Positions 26,304-34,589 of a stretch of 42,286 nucleotides of DNA are shown one piece after another; within the stretch, counting starts at the first letter, position 1, and each line of letters starts with the position of its first letter. The translations under genes and the position numbers were made by a program. This stretch comes from an uncultured Devosia sp. (lineage in GTDB: Bacteria; Pseudomonadota; Alphaproteobacteria; Rhizobiales; Devosiaceae). The stretch spans positions 1 to 42,286 of the forward strand of contig NZ_CAMLHM010000034.1 of assembly GCF_946479885.1 (NCBI RefSeq). The letters are read 5' to 3'. Below the pieces are notes generated by a model. It saw nothing but the letters and a program-made list of their open reading frames with translations, searched no databases and had not been told where the DNA came from.

Positions 26304-26501
26304 CCCTCTCGACCCGCCGACGCCCGACACTGTCGTGCCACTGGAGAACGCTTACTGCCCCGGCACCCGATCGCGAAACGCATGGTTTAGGATGTTAGTT
26401 GCGACTGCGCTGAGCGGAGCAAATACATGTGGGGATGCGGCTGGGGCTGGATCACACGAGCGCAGCAGGGTCGCCCCCAAAATTCCGTCCACCCACCGCG
26501 T

Positions 26502-26528
26502 GTCACCCTCGGGCTTGACCCGAGGGCT
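26502..26528 (+). repeat. 27-bp inverted repeat, left copy
   Basis: Identical to the reverse complement of 26840-26866. Each copy is itself a hairpin with an 8-bp stem (CCCTCGGG / CCCGAGGG, loop CTTGA). It ends 12 nt before the GIY-YIG start codon. Confidence 0.95.
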
Positions 26529-26540
26529 CTGTACTTCAAG

Positions 26541-26837
26541 ATGTCGGCAATGGGCGGCTTTGTGTACATCCTTGCCAATATGCGACGCGGGCGCACCTAT
26601 ATCGGTGTGACCAATGACCTGGTTCGCCGGGTCTACGAGCACCGCGAAGGCTTGGCGGCAGGATACACGAAGTCCCGCGACATCAAGCGTCTCGTGTACT
26701 TCGAGCAGTATGACGAGATCGCCACGGCCATTCAGCGCGAAACGTCGCTCAAGCGATGGTACAGCCACTGGAAGCATGCGCTGATCGAGGAGCGCAATCC
26801 TGAATGGCGCGATCTCTGGGACGACATCGTCAAGTGA
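26541..26837 (+). CDS. GIY-YIG nuclease domain protein
   Basis: A 98-residue single GIY-YIG domain (UvrC/YhbQ-like fold). GFVYILAN and TYIGVTNDLVRRVYEH give the two strands and the catalytic Tyr/Arg. A conserved Glu lies in TAIQRETSLKRW, and the end is NPEWRDLWDD, as in many small alphaproteobacterial members. I start at the ATG at 26541 (MSAMGGF). The upstream open frame reads through the inverted repeat and is not conserved. The gene fills the space between two perfect inverted 27-bp repeats almost exactly, which suggests it moves as, or helps move, a cassette. Role in the cell unknown. Confidence 0.9.
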   Translation: MSAMGGFVYILANMRRGRTYIGVTNDLVRRVYEHREGLAAGYTKSRDIKRLVYFEQYDEIATAIQRETSLKRWYSHWKHALIEERNPEWRDLWDDIVK

Positions 26838-26839
26838 AG

Positions 26840-26866
26840 AGCCCTCGGGTCAAGCCCGAGGGTGAC
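26840..26866 (-). repeat. 27-bp inverted repeat, right copy
   Basis: Begins 3 nt after the GIY-YIG gene's stop codon has ended; perfect inverse of 26502-26528. Confidence 0.95.
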
Positions 26867-27455
26867 GGCCGGTGGTGTATGGCAGAACGTCGTGGTGGCA
26901 GGTTCGGGTGGCGCTGTTCAACCCGACGACCTCCGTGGTCATGATGCTCGTCGTTGTCTTCATCGCAAAAAACTTATCCCCGCCCCCAATCACCTCCCTT
27001 ATCCTTCGCCCATCCCCGCCACACACGCGGCGCCGACGAAGCGCCGGGCGGGGGGACTGGCAGCCGGGGTCGCCTGGCGCCTGCGTGGATGCTGACCACC
27101 GGCCGGACGGCGGGATGTCACGCGACGATGGGGAGCCCGGAAGGCCCGGCCGATGAGGACGGTATCGGAACGGCTTTCCCATCGGAGCGGGACGAGCGCC
27201 ATGTCCAACCCGAAAGGGTGGCCGCTCGATGCGTGCGCAGGAAAAACCAGCTCGTGTGAAGCGGCTTTCGCCTCTTCAATACTCAAACAGGCGGCGCAAG
27301 CCGTCGGGGCGAAGGCCGCTTTGCACCGTGACCTCGGGCGCTCTTGCGCTCCGAAACCGCAAGCGAAAGCCGGGCGGCCTTTTGTGTTGCGCGCTTTGCC
27401 CCAAACTCCCCTTAAGCATTGCCCGCTATTGTTCCCGCAGCATCGGGAGTGTCCC
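26867..27455. other. Non-coding region between the GIY-YIG gene and the HD-GYP gene
   Basis: 589 bp. Open frames run through it on both strands, but they read as Arg/Pro/Ala-rich sequence without domains. It is much richer in G+C than the insert to its left. The right half holds several hairpins (27193-27363). Confidence 0.5.
27193..27363 (+). ncRNA. Candidate structured RNA
   Basis: Four foldable units in series. First, a stem CGAGCG/CGCTCG (27193-27228) capped by CCAACCC-GAAA-GGGTGG. Second, a 14-bp stem with one G-U pair (27259-27272 with 27308-27321). Third, enclosed by the second, a 6-bp stem with a GCAA tetraloop (27290-27305). Fourth, CTTGCG/CGCAAG (27343-27363). Two GNRA tetraloops favour RNA function over chance. 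The strand is not decided by pairing alone; plus is assumed from the loops and the downstream gene. Confidence 0.3.
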
Positions 27456-28805
27456 ATGACCACATCCACCCTCAACCTCTCCGAAGTCGTCGGTGCCCTC
27501 AGCTATGCCCTCGATATCACTGAGGGGCAGCCGGTCGGACACAGCCTGCGCTGCTGCTGGATTGGCATGCATGTGGGGATGCGGCTGGGCCTGGCGCCAG
27601 CCGAACTGTCGGACCTCTATTACACGCTGCTGCTCAAGGATATCGGCTGCAGTTCCAATGCGGCGCGCATCTGCCAGCTCTACCTGGCCGACGATCTGAG
27701 CTTCAAGGCGGGCTACAAGAGCGTCGATAGCGGGCTGCCGGAAATCCTGCGGTTTCTCCTCGCCCATACCGGCCGGGATTCGGGGCTGGTGGAGCGGCTG
27801 CAGGCGATGATCCACATTGCCCGCAATGGCGGCGAAATCTCGCGCGAGCTGATCGAGACCCGCTGCCAGCGCGGCGCCGACATCGCCCGCAGCATGCGGT
27901 TTTCCGAGGCCGTGGCGCAAGGCATTCTCGATCTCGACGAGCATTGGGACGGCAGCGGCCAGCCGCTCGGGCTGACGGGCACGCGGATTTCGCTCTTCGG
28001 CCGCATCGCCCTGATGGCCCAGGTGGCCGATGTGTTCTTCATGCGCGGCGGGGCGAAGGCGGCCATATCGGAGGTGACGTCGCGCGCCGGCCGCTGGTTC
28101 GATCCCGATCTGGCGGCGCTGCTGGCGGAGCTGGGGCAGGACGCGCAGTTCTGGGCGCCGCTGCTGGCCGATGACCTCAACGTCAAGGTGGTCGATCTCG
28201 AACCGAAATCGTTGATGCGCGCGGTCGACGAAGACTATCTCGACGATATCGCCGCCGGCTTTGCCCGGGTGGTCGATGCCAAGAGCCCGTTCACAGCGGG
28301 GCATAGCGACCGAGTGGCCCTGTTTGCCGAGCTGATTGCCGAGGAACTGGGCTACGCGCCCGACCGGCGCCGCTGGATCCGCCGGGCGGCTTTGCTGCAT
28401 GATATCGGCAAGCTGGGCGTGTCCAACTCAGTGCTCGACAAGAATGGCAAGCTCGACGAGGCCGAATGGGCCGCCATCAAGCGCCATCCCGGGCTGGGTC
28501 GCACCATTCTCTCCAAGATTGCGGCGTTGCAGGACGTGGCGCGGGTGGCGGGCGACCACCATGAGCGGCTCGATGGCAAGGGCTATCCGCTCGGCCTCTT
28601 GGCCGACGAGATCGACCGCGATACGCGCATCGTCACCACCTCGGACATCTTCGACGCCCTCACCGCCGACCGGCCCTATCGCAAGGCGATGCCCGTCAGC
28701 CAGGCCTTCGCCATCATGGAGGCCGACGTGGGGACCGCCATCGATGCGGATTGCTTTGCCGCCCTGAAGCGTGGCTTTGTCCGTATGGAGGGCGTCGCGG
28801 CCTGA
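27456..28805 (+). CDS. HD-GYP domain protein, probable cyclic-di-GMP phosphodiesterase
   Basis: 449 residues with two HD-type domains. The C-terminal one (about 270-445) is complete: AGHSDRVALF, LLHDIGKLGV with the HD pair, HPGLGR, GDHHERLDGKGYP and the DIFDALTADRPYR segment. The N-terminal half is a decayed copy: LLLKDIGCSSN replaces the HD His with Lys, and LDEHWDGSGQPLG stands for the GYP motif. So one active and one probably regulatory domain, as in several HD-GYP proteins. It would hydrolyse a cyclic dinucleotide, most often c-di-GMP. The ATG at 27456 has GGGAG upstream. Confidence 0.9.
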   Translation: MTTSTLNLSEVVGALSYALDITEGQPVGHSLRCCWIGMHVGMRLGLAPAELSDLYYTLLLKDIGCSSNAARICQLYLADDLSFKAGYKSVDSGLPEILRFLLAHTGRDSGLVERLQAMIHIARNGGEISRELIETRCQRGADIARSMRFSEAVAQGILDLDEHWDGSGQPLGLTGTRISLFGRIALMAQVADVFFMRGGAKAAISEVTSRAGRWFDPDLAALLAELGQDAQFWAPLLADDLNVKVVDLEPKSLMRAVDEDYLDDIAAGFARVVDAKSPFTAGHSDRVALFAELIAEELGYAPDRRRWIRRAALLHDIGKLGVSNSVLDKNGKLDEAEWAAIKRHPGLGRTILSKIAALQDVARVAGDHHERLDGKGYPLGLLADEIDRDTRIVTTSDIFDALTADRPYRKAMPVSQAFAIMEADVGTAIDADCFAALKRGFVRMEGVAA

Positions 28806-28896
28806 GGCGCGTTTCCGTATGGTCCTGTCGGAAAGCGGGCTGGCCGCTCGTCATAGCGGAGAGCCCTGTTCCACCGCCCTAACAATCGGAGCCGCC

Positions 28897-29550
28897 ATGC
28901 CCCCCACCATCACCGCCTTCGCCACCTCGCCCGATCGCGGCAAGGGCCTGGCCCGCGACATGCAGGTGCGCTGGGCGCTGGAAGAGGTGGGGCAGCCCTA
29001 TGATGTGCGGCTGGTTTCCTTCCAGGCGATGAAGGCGCCGGCGCATCGGGCGGTGCATCCGTTCGGGCAGATCCCGACCTATGAGGAGGGCGAGCTGGCC
29101 CTCTTCGAATCCGGAGCGATCCTGATCCACCTCGCCGAGCGCCATCGCGGCCTCCTGCCCGAGGAGCCCAATGCGAGGGCGCGGGCCATCATGTGGATGT
29201 TCGCCGCCGTCGATACGGTCAAGGCGCCGATCATCGAGCGCGAGACCGCCTGGCTGATCGAACGCGACAAAAGCTGGTTTGCCGAACGGCAGATCATGCT
29301 CGACGGCAATGTGCGCCGGCGGCTGGGCGAATTGTCGGTCCGGCTGGGCGATGCCAATTGGCTCGATGGCGATTTCAGCGCCGCCGACATCATGATGGTG
29401 GGCCTGCTGCGGCGCCTCGAGACGACGGAGCTGCTGGGGGAATATCCCAATCTCCTCGCCTACGTCGCCCGCGGCAAGGCGCGGCCCGCCTTCAAGCGCG
29501 CCTTCGAGGCGCAGTATGCTGTTTTCGCCGAGAACCAGCCCGTCGGCTGA
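28897..29550 (+). CDS. Glutathione S-transferase family protein
   Basis: 217 residues with a thioredoxin-fold N-terminus (MPPTITAFATSPDRGKGLARDM... to FGQIPTYEEGELALFESGAI, split). This has the cis-Pro in QIPTYE and the glutathione-binding ESGAI. A helical C-terminal domain follows with NWLDGDFSAADIMM, the usual N-capping box. The catalytic Ser/Cys position at the start of helix 1 is SPDRGKG, so the type is unclear. CGGAG lies just before the ATG at 28897. Substrate unknown. Confidence 0.9.
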   Translation: MPPTITAFATSPDRGKGLARDMQVRWALEEVGQPYDVRLVSFQAMKAPAHRAVHPFGQIPTYEEGELALFESGAILIHLAERHRGLLPEEPNARARAIMWMFAAVDTVKAPIIERETAWLIERDKSWFAERQIMLDGNVRRRLGELSVRLGDANWLDGDFSAADIMMVGLLRRLETTELLGEYPNLLAYVARGKARPAFKRAFEAQYAVFAENQPVG

Positions 29551-29563
29551 ACGGAGTTTTGTC

Positions 29564-30112
29564 ATGACCGCCAGGAACAGCTATCTGGTGCTGCTGCGCG
29601 GCATCAATGTCGGCGGCAAGAACAAGCTGCCCATGCCGGCGCTGAAGGCGTTCCTCGAAAACCTCGGCTTCGAGCAGGTCCAGACCTATATCCAGAGCGG
29701 CAATGCCATCGTGCAGTCGAGCCTCTCGGCCGCGGCTATTGCCAGCAAGATCGAGAAGGAGCTTGGCGCCGCGTTCAAGCTGGACAGCGACATCATCAAG
29801 ATCCTGGCGCTGAGCCGGGACGAGCTCCAGGCGGTGATCCATGACCGGCCAAAGGGTTTTGGCGACGCACCGGACAAATATCACTCGGATGCGATTTTCC
29901 TCATGGGCATCAGCCCCGACGAAGCGCTGACGGCGTTCTCGCCGCTCGAGGGCGTCGATACGCTCTGGCCGGGCAAGGGCGTCATCTATTCGCAGCGCCT
30001 CAGCGCCAAGCGCACCAAGAGCCGGCTGAACCGGATGATGGCCTCGCCGCTCTACAAGTCGATGACCATCCGCAGCTGGGGCACCGTCACCAAGCTGCTC
30101 GACATGCTGTGA
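29564..30112 (+). CDS. DUF1697 domain-containing protein
   Basis: 182 residues of the DUF1697 family, function unknown. The hallmark is the opening YLVLLRGINVGGKNKLPM followed by LKAFLENLGFEQVQTYIQSGNAIV (split), as in all members. It ends with the KSRLNRMMASPLYKSMTIRSW block (split). ATG at 29564, 13 nt after the GST stop, with CGGAG upstream, so probably co-transcribed with it. Confidence 0.93.
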   Translation: MTARNSYLVLLRGINVGGKNKLPMPALKAFLENLGFEQVQTYIQSGNAIVQSSLSAAAIASKIEKELGAAFKLDSDIIKILALSRDELQAVIHDRPKGFGDAPDKYHSDAIFLMGISPDEALTAFSPLEGVDTLWPGKGVIYSQRLSAKRTKSRLNRMMASPLYKSMTIRSWGTVTKLLDML

Positions 30113-30118
30113 GCGGAC

Positions 30119-30409
30119 CTAGCGCGGCTGGATGGTCATGGTCACGGCGATGGTGTCGCCAACCGTGATGGCGGCCTTCCGGCGCACGGCATCCTTGAGC
30201 GGCAGCAGGTAGCCGCCATCCTTGGGGAAGAGCGAGGTGGTGAAGGCGACCTCGCCGATTTCCACGGCCACCGGGATCATGCCCCAGCCATAGCTCACCT
30301 GCCGGGCGGCGCTGGTGATGTCGGCCACATGACGTTCGGGCACTGGCGCAAAGAAGAACGGCGCCGGGCCGCGCCAATGGATGACCTGGGTCTCGAAGCT
30401 GAACTGCAT
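30119..30409 (-). CDS. DUF1905 domain-containing protein
   Basis: A 96-residue small beta-barrel protein of the DUF1905 family (function unknown). It starts MQFSFETQVIHWRGPAPFFF, with the family's WGMIPVAVEIG and KDGGYLLPLKDAVRRKA segments (the usual sequence is W...pv.v.igg..w.tslf...g.y.lPlk..vR). Start at 30409 with GGAGGGAC upstream, 11 nt after the end of the THUMP methyltransferase gene, so the two probably share a transcript. Confidence 0.9.
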   Translation of the reverse strand: MQFSFETQVIHWRGPAPFFFAPVPERHVADITSAARQVSYGWGMIPVAVEIGEVAFTTSLFPKDGGYLLPLKDAVRRKAAITVGDTIAVTMTIQPR

Positions 30410-30420
30410 CGTCCCTCCGG

Positions 30421-31518
30421 TCAGAGCCGCCACAGTCCCACGCGCAGGCCGCCATGCAACACGGTGGGCTCGGTCAGCGTCAACCCCAGTCCCGTGGCCC
30501 TGGCTAGGTCCTTGTCCGTGGTGATGATCCCCACCCGCCAGCCGGGAAACTTGGCTCGGATCACGTTGCCCAGCGTGCGGTATAGCCCCATCAGCGGCGC
30601 CTTGTTGCCGATGCGGGTGCCATAGGGCGGGTTGATGATGATCAGGCCGGGCGGGCCAGCAGGCGGCTCCAGCGTTTCGATCGTGTGCTGCTCGAATTGA
30701 ACCACGCCTGACACGCCGGCCCGCTCTGCATTTTCGCGGGCGAGGCGGATGGCGCCGGCATCGCGATCGGAGCCATAAAAGCGCAAAGCAGTGCCGCGCG
30801 GTTGGACGGGCGCGCGCATGGCGTCCCAGGCCTTGGGGTCAAAGCCCGCCAGGTGCTCGAAGGCGAAGCTGCGCTCGCGGCCCGGCTTCAGGCCCAGGGC
30901 GATTTCGGCGGCTTCGATGACGAATGTGCCGGAGCCGCACATCGGGTCGAGCACGGTCTGGCTGCCGTCATAGCCGCATTGGCGGAGGAACATGGCGGCC
31001 ATGGTCTCGCGCATGGGCGCCTTCGCCACGCCCTCCTTGAAGCCGCGCTTGTGCAGGGACTCGCCCGTCGTGTCGACGCTTGTCGTGACCAGGTCATCCT
31101 CGATGCGCACCATGACTCGAACCTGGGCATCATCGGCGAGCGGGGCGCCCAGCTCCTCGGCAATCGCCTTGGCGACACGCTGGCTGGCGGCGCCGGCGTG
31201 ATAGATGCGCGAACGCTTGCAGCTCGCCTCCACCTTCACCGGCACATCGGGGCGCAGCACAGCTGCCCAGTCCACCTTGCGGGCCCGCTTGTCGAGCTGG
31301 GCCAGGTGCATGGCGCGGAAACTGCCTGTTCGGGCCAGCACACGCGTGGCGCCACGCAGTTCCAAATTCGCCCGCCAGACATCGGGCCATAGTCCCATGA
31401 ACGCCACGCCGCCCTCGACCACCTTGGCGTTGAAGCCGGCTGCGCGCGCCTCGTCGCAAAGCGGCGCTTCAAGGCCGGGCGTGGCGACGAGGTAGATTTC
31501 GAACGGTTCTGTGGTCAT
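30421..31518 (-). CDS. THUMP-domain class I RNA methyltransferase (RlmL-like)
   Basis: 365 residues. A THUMP RNA-binding domain (about 45-155) is followed by a methyltransferase domain with LDPMCGSGTFVIEAAEIALG (motif I, about 190-209) and the catalytic IINPPYGTRIG (about 296-306). NPPY marks an N-methyltransferase acting on a base. The closest known relatives methylate G2445 of 23S rRNA (N-terminal half of E. coli RlmL/YcbY). The exact target is inferred. Confidence 0.9.
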   Translation of the reverse strand: MTTEPFEIYLVATPGLEAPLCDEARAAGFNAKVVEGGVAFMGLWPDVWRANLELRGATRVLARTGSFRAMHLAQLDKRARKVDWAAVLRPDVPVKVEASCKRSRIYHAGAASQRVAKAIAEELGAPLADDAQVRVMVRIEDDLVTTSVDTTGESLHKRGFKEGVAKAPMRETMAAMFLRQCGYDGSQTVLDPMCGSGTFVIEAAEIALGLKPGRERSFAFEHLAGFDPKAWDAMRAPVQPRGTALRFYGSDRDAGAIRLARENAERAGVSGVVQFEQHTIETLEPPAGPPGLIIINPPYGTRIGNKAPLMGLYRTLGNVIRAKFPGWRVGIITTDKDLARATGLGLTLTEPTVLHGGLRVGLWRL

Positions 31519-31664
31519 CGGCCAGCACTAGCCCGACGGCCGGGGCACGGCAATGGTGGGCTGGCGACAGCGCATTGACCAATTTGAGACGCGCGTATCA
31601 TATTGGGTTCGAACACCGCAAAGAGCAGGGCGCTAAGTCCGCCGCGTGGTGCAGGGAGGATCAG

Positions 31665-32714
31665 GTGGAACGCAACAATTTTCCCCGGCTGCATAATGCG
31701 GCCTGGCCAGGGGTGGTGGGCAAGGGTGCGCCCGACAGCGAGCCGGTCATCGGGCTCGATACGCTGCTCGCCCTTACGGCCGGCGCCGAGCATGACGGGC
31801 AGAAGTTCGATGGCATCGATCTCTGGCTGGCCGATCCGCATATCTCCATCGATTCCAGCCAGGACGACATCAAGCGCGTCTCAGACCATATCGCCAGCTA
31901 CGGGCTCACAGTCGGTTCGTTCGTGGCGCCCATCTGGGGCGGCGCCGGTGGCGGCTCGGCCATGGGTGACGATGCCGAGGTGGGCCGCTTCCTGAGCCAG
32001 GTCGAGAAGGCCTGCCGCATCGGGCGCTGGATGCGCGATATCGGCATTCGCCCCAGCGGCGGCGTGCGCATCGATTCCTCGGTTGGCGTTGGGCCGTGGG
32101 ATGCGGACCCTGAGGGCAATACCAGGCGCATCGCCGAGACCTTCCGCGCCGCCGCCAAAATCGCGCAGGAGCATGGCGAGTTCCTCGTTGCCGAAGGCGA
32201 GATCTGTTGGGGCGGCATGCATTCGTGGCGCGAAAACGTCAAATTGCTCGAGATGGTCGGCATGCCCGGTGTCGTCGGCTACCAGGCCGATATGGCCCAT
32301 TCGATGCTCTTCGTGCTGGGCGCCAATGCCGAGAAGGATCGGCTACTGCCAGCCGATTTCGACTGGTCGGATGGCGCGGCGCTCGACGCCGCCTATCGAA
32401 AAGTCGCCGACGCGCTGCGACCGTGGACGCTGGATTTCCACGTTGCCCAGAATGACGGCACGACCTTCGGCTCGGGCGATCATGAAAAGACCGGCCGCCA
32501 TTGCCAGATCGATGACCCTAACGGGCGTCTCGATGTCACCAAGCATGCCGGCTACTGGCTGCGCGATGGCGGCGGCAACCTCACCAGAAATATGCGCCAC
32601 ATCTGCTGGGACGGCTGCATGTTCCCCAATGGGGTGATGGAGCAGCAGGGCACCTGGAACAAGGTGCTGGGTGCCATGGTGTCGGTGCGCGATGCGCATG
32701 GCTGGCGCGAGTAG
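31665..32714 (+). CDS. Sugar phosphate isomerase/epimerase-like TIM-barrel protein
   Basis: 349 residues of the xylose-isomerase-like TIM-barrel superfamily. Metal and substrate positions are suggested by [25 protein letters not shown] (metal-binding Glu), [10 protein letters not shown], and [11 protein letters not shown]. The GTG start at 31665 follows a perfect AGGGAGGA 6 nt away, and [16 protein letters not shown] is a family-like beginning. The dehydrogenase gene starts 11 nt after its stop. The pair probably handles a sugar or inositol derivative; the substrate is unknown. It is divergent from the THUMP methyltransferase. Confidence 0.85.
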   Translation: MERNNFPRLHNAAWPGVVGKGAPDSEPVIGLDTLLALTAGAEHDGQKFDGIDLWLADPHISIDSSQDDIKRVSDHIASYGLTVGSFVAPIWGGAGGGSAMGDDAEVGRFLSQVEKACRIGRWMRDIGIRPSGGVRIDSSVGVGPWDADPEGNTRRIAETFRAAAKIAQEHGEFLVAEGEICWGGMHSWRENVKLLEMVGMPGVVGYQADMAHSMLFVLGANAEKDRLLPADFDWSDGAALDAAYRKVADALRPWTLDFHVAQNDGTTFGSGDHEKTGRHCQIDDPNGRLDVTKHAGYWLRDGGGNLTRNMRHICWDGCMFPNGVMEQQGTWNKVLGAMVSVRDAHGWRE

Positions 32715-32725
32715 GGGAGAGTGCG

Positions 32726-33859
32726 GTGACCAAACAACTCAATATCGGCATGGTCGGCTATGGCTTCATGGCCCGCGCTCATTCCAATGCCTGGGCCAAT
32801 GTCTCCCACTTCTTCGATACCGGCTATCGCCCGGTGCTCAAGGCCGTGGCCGCCCGCAATGTCAGCAAGGTCCGCCATTTCGCCGGGGCCTGGGGCTATG
32901 AGAGCCAGGAAAGCGACTGGCGCCACATGGTCCAGCGCGCCGACATCGACGCTATCGATATCTGCGTGCCCAATGACCTGCATGCCGAAATCGCCATCGC
33001 CGCGGCCAAGGCCGGCAAGATGGTGCTGAGCGAGAAGCCGCTGGCCCGCACCGAGGCCGAGGGCAAGCCGATGGTCGACGCCGTCGAAAAGGCCGGCGTC
33101 GCCAACATGGTCTGGTACAATTACCGGCGCGTCCCGGCCGTCATGCTGATCAAGCAGATGGTGGAGTCAGGGCGTCTGGGCACGATCTTCCACTACCGCG
33201 CCAAGTTCCTGCAGGATTGGACTATCTCACCTGACGTGCCGCAGGGCGGCGCGGCCACCTGGCGGCTCGATGTCGAGGCGGCTGGCTCGGGCGTCACGGG
33301 CGATCTCCTGGCCCATTGCCTCGATACGGCGATCTGGATCAATGGCGGTATCACCTCGCTGACGGCGATGACCGAGACCTTCATCAAGGAGCGCAAGGAC
33401 GCGGTGACGGGCGAGAACAGGCCTGTCGGCATCGACGACGCAGCGGCCGTGCTGACCCGCTTCGCCAATGGCTCGCTGGGCACGTTCGAATCCACCCGCT
33501 ATGCCCGCGGCCACAAGGCGGGCTACACGCTGGAGATCAATGGCGAGAAGGGCTCGCTGGCCTGGGACCTGCACGATCTCAACCGTGTGCAGTTCTTCGA
33601 CCATTCGGTGTCAGGCGCGCAGCGCGGCTGGACCAATATCCTGGTCACCGACGGTGACCATCCCTATCTGGGCAAATGGTGGGTGCCCGGCCTCATCATT
33701 GGCTACGAGCATTCCTTCACCCACCAGGTGGCCGATTTCCTCGATGGCTTGCGCACCGGCAAGCCGGCAGCGCCGACCTTCCGCGAGGCGCTCGAAACCA
33801 ACCGGGTCTGCGACGCCATCCTGGCGTCGGGCAAATCCGGGCAGTGGGTCAGCCTCTGA
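32726..33859 (+). CDS. Gfo/Idh/MocA family oxidoreductase
   Basis: A 377-residue NAD(P)-dependent dehydrogenase. It has an N-terminal Rossmann fold starting with [17 protein letters not shown] (GxGxMxxxH), the EKPLA motif at about residue 107-111 ([12 protein letters not shown]) with the catalytic Lys, and a C-terminal alpha/beta domain with [18 protein letters not shown] (catalytic His in H-C-L-D). GTG start with a purine-rich GGGGAGAG upstream. It probably oxidises a sugar or cyclitol that the upstream TIM-barrel enzyme then handles. Confidence 0.92.
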   Translation: MTKQLNIGMVGYGFMARAHSNAWANVSHFFDTGYRPVLKAVAARNVSKVRHFAGAWGYESQESDWRHMVQRADIDAIDICVPNDLHAEIAIAAAKAGKMVLSEKPLARTEAEGKPMVDAVEKAGVANMVWYNYRRVPAVMLIKQMVESGRLGTIFHYRAKFLQDWTISPDVPQGGAATWRLDVEAAGSGVTGDLLAHCLDTAIWINGGITSLTAMTETFIKERKDAVTGENRPVGIDDAAAVLTRFANGSLGTFESTRYARGHKAGYTLEINGEKGSLAWDLHDLNRVQFFDHSVSGAQRGWTNILVTDGDHPYLGKWWVPGLIIGYEHSFTHQVADFLDGLRTGKPAAPTFREALETNRVCDAILASGKSGQWVSL

Positions 33860-33863
33860 CCCG

Positions 33864-34589
33864 TCAGCCCTTGTGCGCGGCCATTCGCTCGTAGAATGGC
33901 CGCGCTTCATCAGCGATCGACCGCAGATGGTCGGGCAGGGTGATGGCCTTTTCGTCGGGCGGGGCGAAGCCGGTCGTGTCGAAGATGGCGCCATACCAGT
34001 GTGGCGCCCACACGCCGTCGTCGGGGTGCTGCCCCTTGGGCCAACTGAGCATGGCCTCGGTGAAATCAAGGTCGATCGCCGCGCAGAGCGCTGACAAGGT
34101 GCCGCGCGGATCGCGGCGCACATCCTCGGAGTCGACCACGACAGGCGCCTCGCCCAGCCGGTCGGCGACGCGGTCGAACAGCATGGCCTGCTCGGCAAAG
34201 CCGATGTCGCGCAGGGCTACATCCTCGCGCTTCTGCGCATAGGAGGCGAGCACGCGCTCCGGGCTGCGCAGCAGGAACACATTGGTAACGCCATCCATCC
34301 AGTCGAGCGGGAAGCCCTCGATCATGTGATGGGCCATGTGCTTCTGATACCAGACCGTCTTGCCTCCTGGCACCGGCCCCAGCATGTCGGCGGCCACGCG
34401 ATGGGGGTCCTGCGGCTGGCTGGCCAGGACCTCGGCATTCATCGGATGAATAATGCCGGTCGCCGCGAGATAGGCGGCGTAGAACGGCTCGTCGCTGACC
34501 GCGCAATCGGGCCGGGACGAAAAGGCGCGCATCATGGCAGTCGACAGATTGCGCGGGCCTGACCACATGGCGATACGGCGGATGGTCAT
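33864..34589 (-). CDS. Sulfotransferase-like P-loop protein
   Basis: 241 residues. It begins IRRIAMWSGPRNLSTAMMRAF, in which SGPRNLSTAMM is a P-loop-type 5' phosphosulfate-binding loop. VFLLRSPERVLASYAQKR (about residues 103-120) matches the 3'-phosphate-binding RxP...S motif of sulfotransferases. The ATG overlaps the TGA of the aminotransferase gene (ATGA), so the pair is translationally coupled. I recall plant proteins that fuse a similar domain to a class IV aminotransferase, which supports a joint function. The acceptor is unknown, and a P-loop role other than sulfation is possible. Confidence 0.8.
   Translation of the reverse strand: MTIRRIAMWSGPRNLSTAMMRAFSSRPDCAVSDEPFYAAYLAATGIIHPMNAEVLASQPQDPHRVAADMLGPVPGGKTVWYQKHMAHHMIEGFPLDWMDGVTNVFLLRSPERVLASYAQKREDVALRDIGFAEQAMLFDRVADRLGEAPVVVDSEDVRRDPRGTLSALCAAIDLDFTEAMLSWPKGQHPDDGVWAPHWYGAIFDTTGFAPPDEKAITLPDHLRSIADEARPFYERMAAHKG

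Noticed and set aside
26427..26540. N-terminal extension of the GIY-YIG frame.
   Set aside because: It would translate through the 27-bp inverted repeat and has no family-like sequence.
27153..27455. N-terminal extension of the HD-GYP frame.
   Set aside because: The extension is not domain-like and runs through strong hairpins; a ribosome site and ATG at 27456 give the normal start.
26426..27594. A 25-nt near-identical stretch at 26426-26450 and 27570-27594 (CATGTGGGGATGCGGCTGGG in common).
   Set aside because: The match does not extend in either direction and one copy is inside the HD-GYP coding region, so I treat it as chance.
31600..31630. A GGGTTCGAACACC stretch resembling a tRNA T-loop.
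   Set aside because: No cloverleaf can be built around it and no acceptor stem is present.
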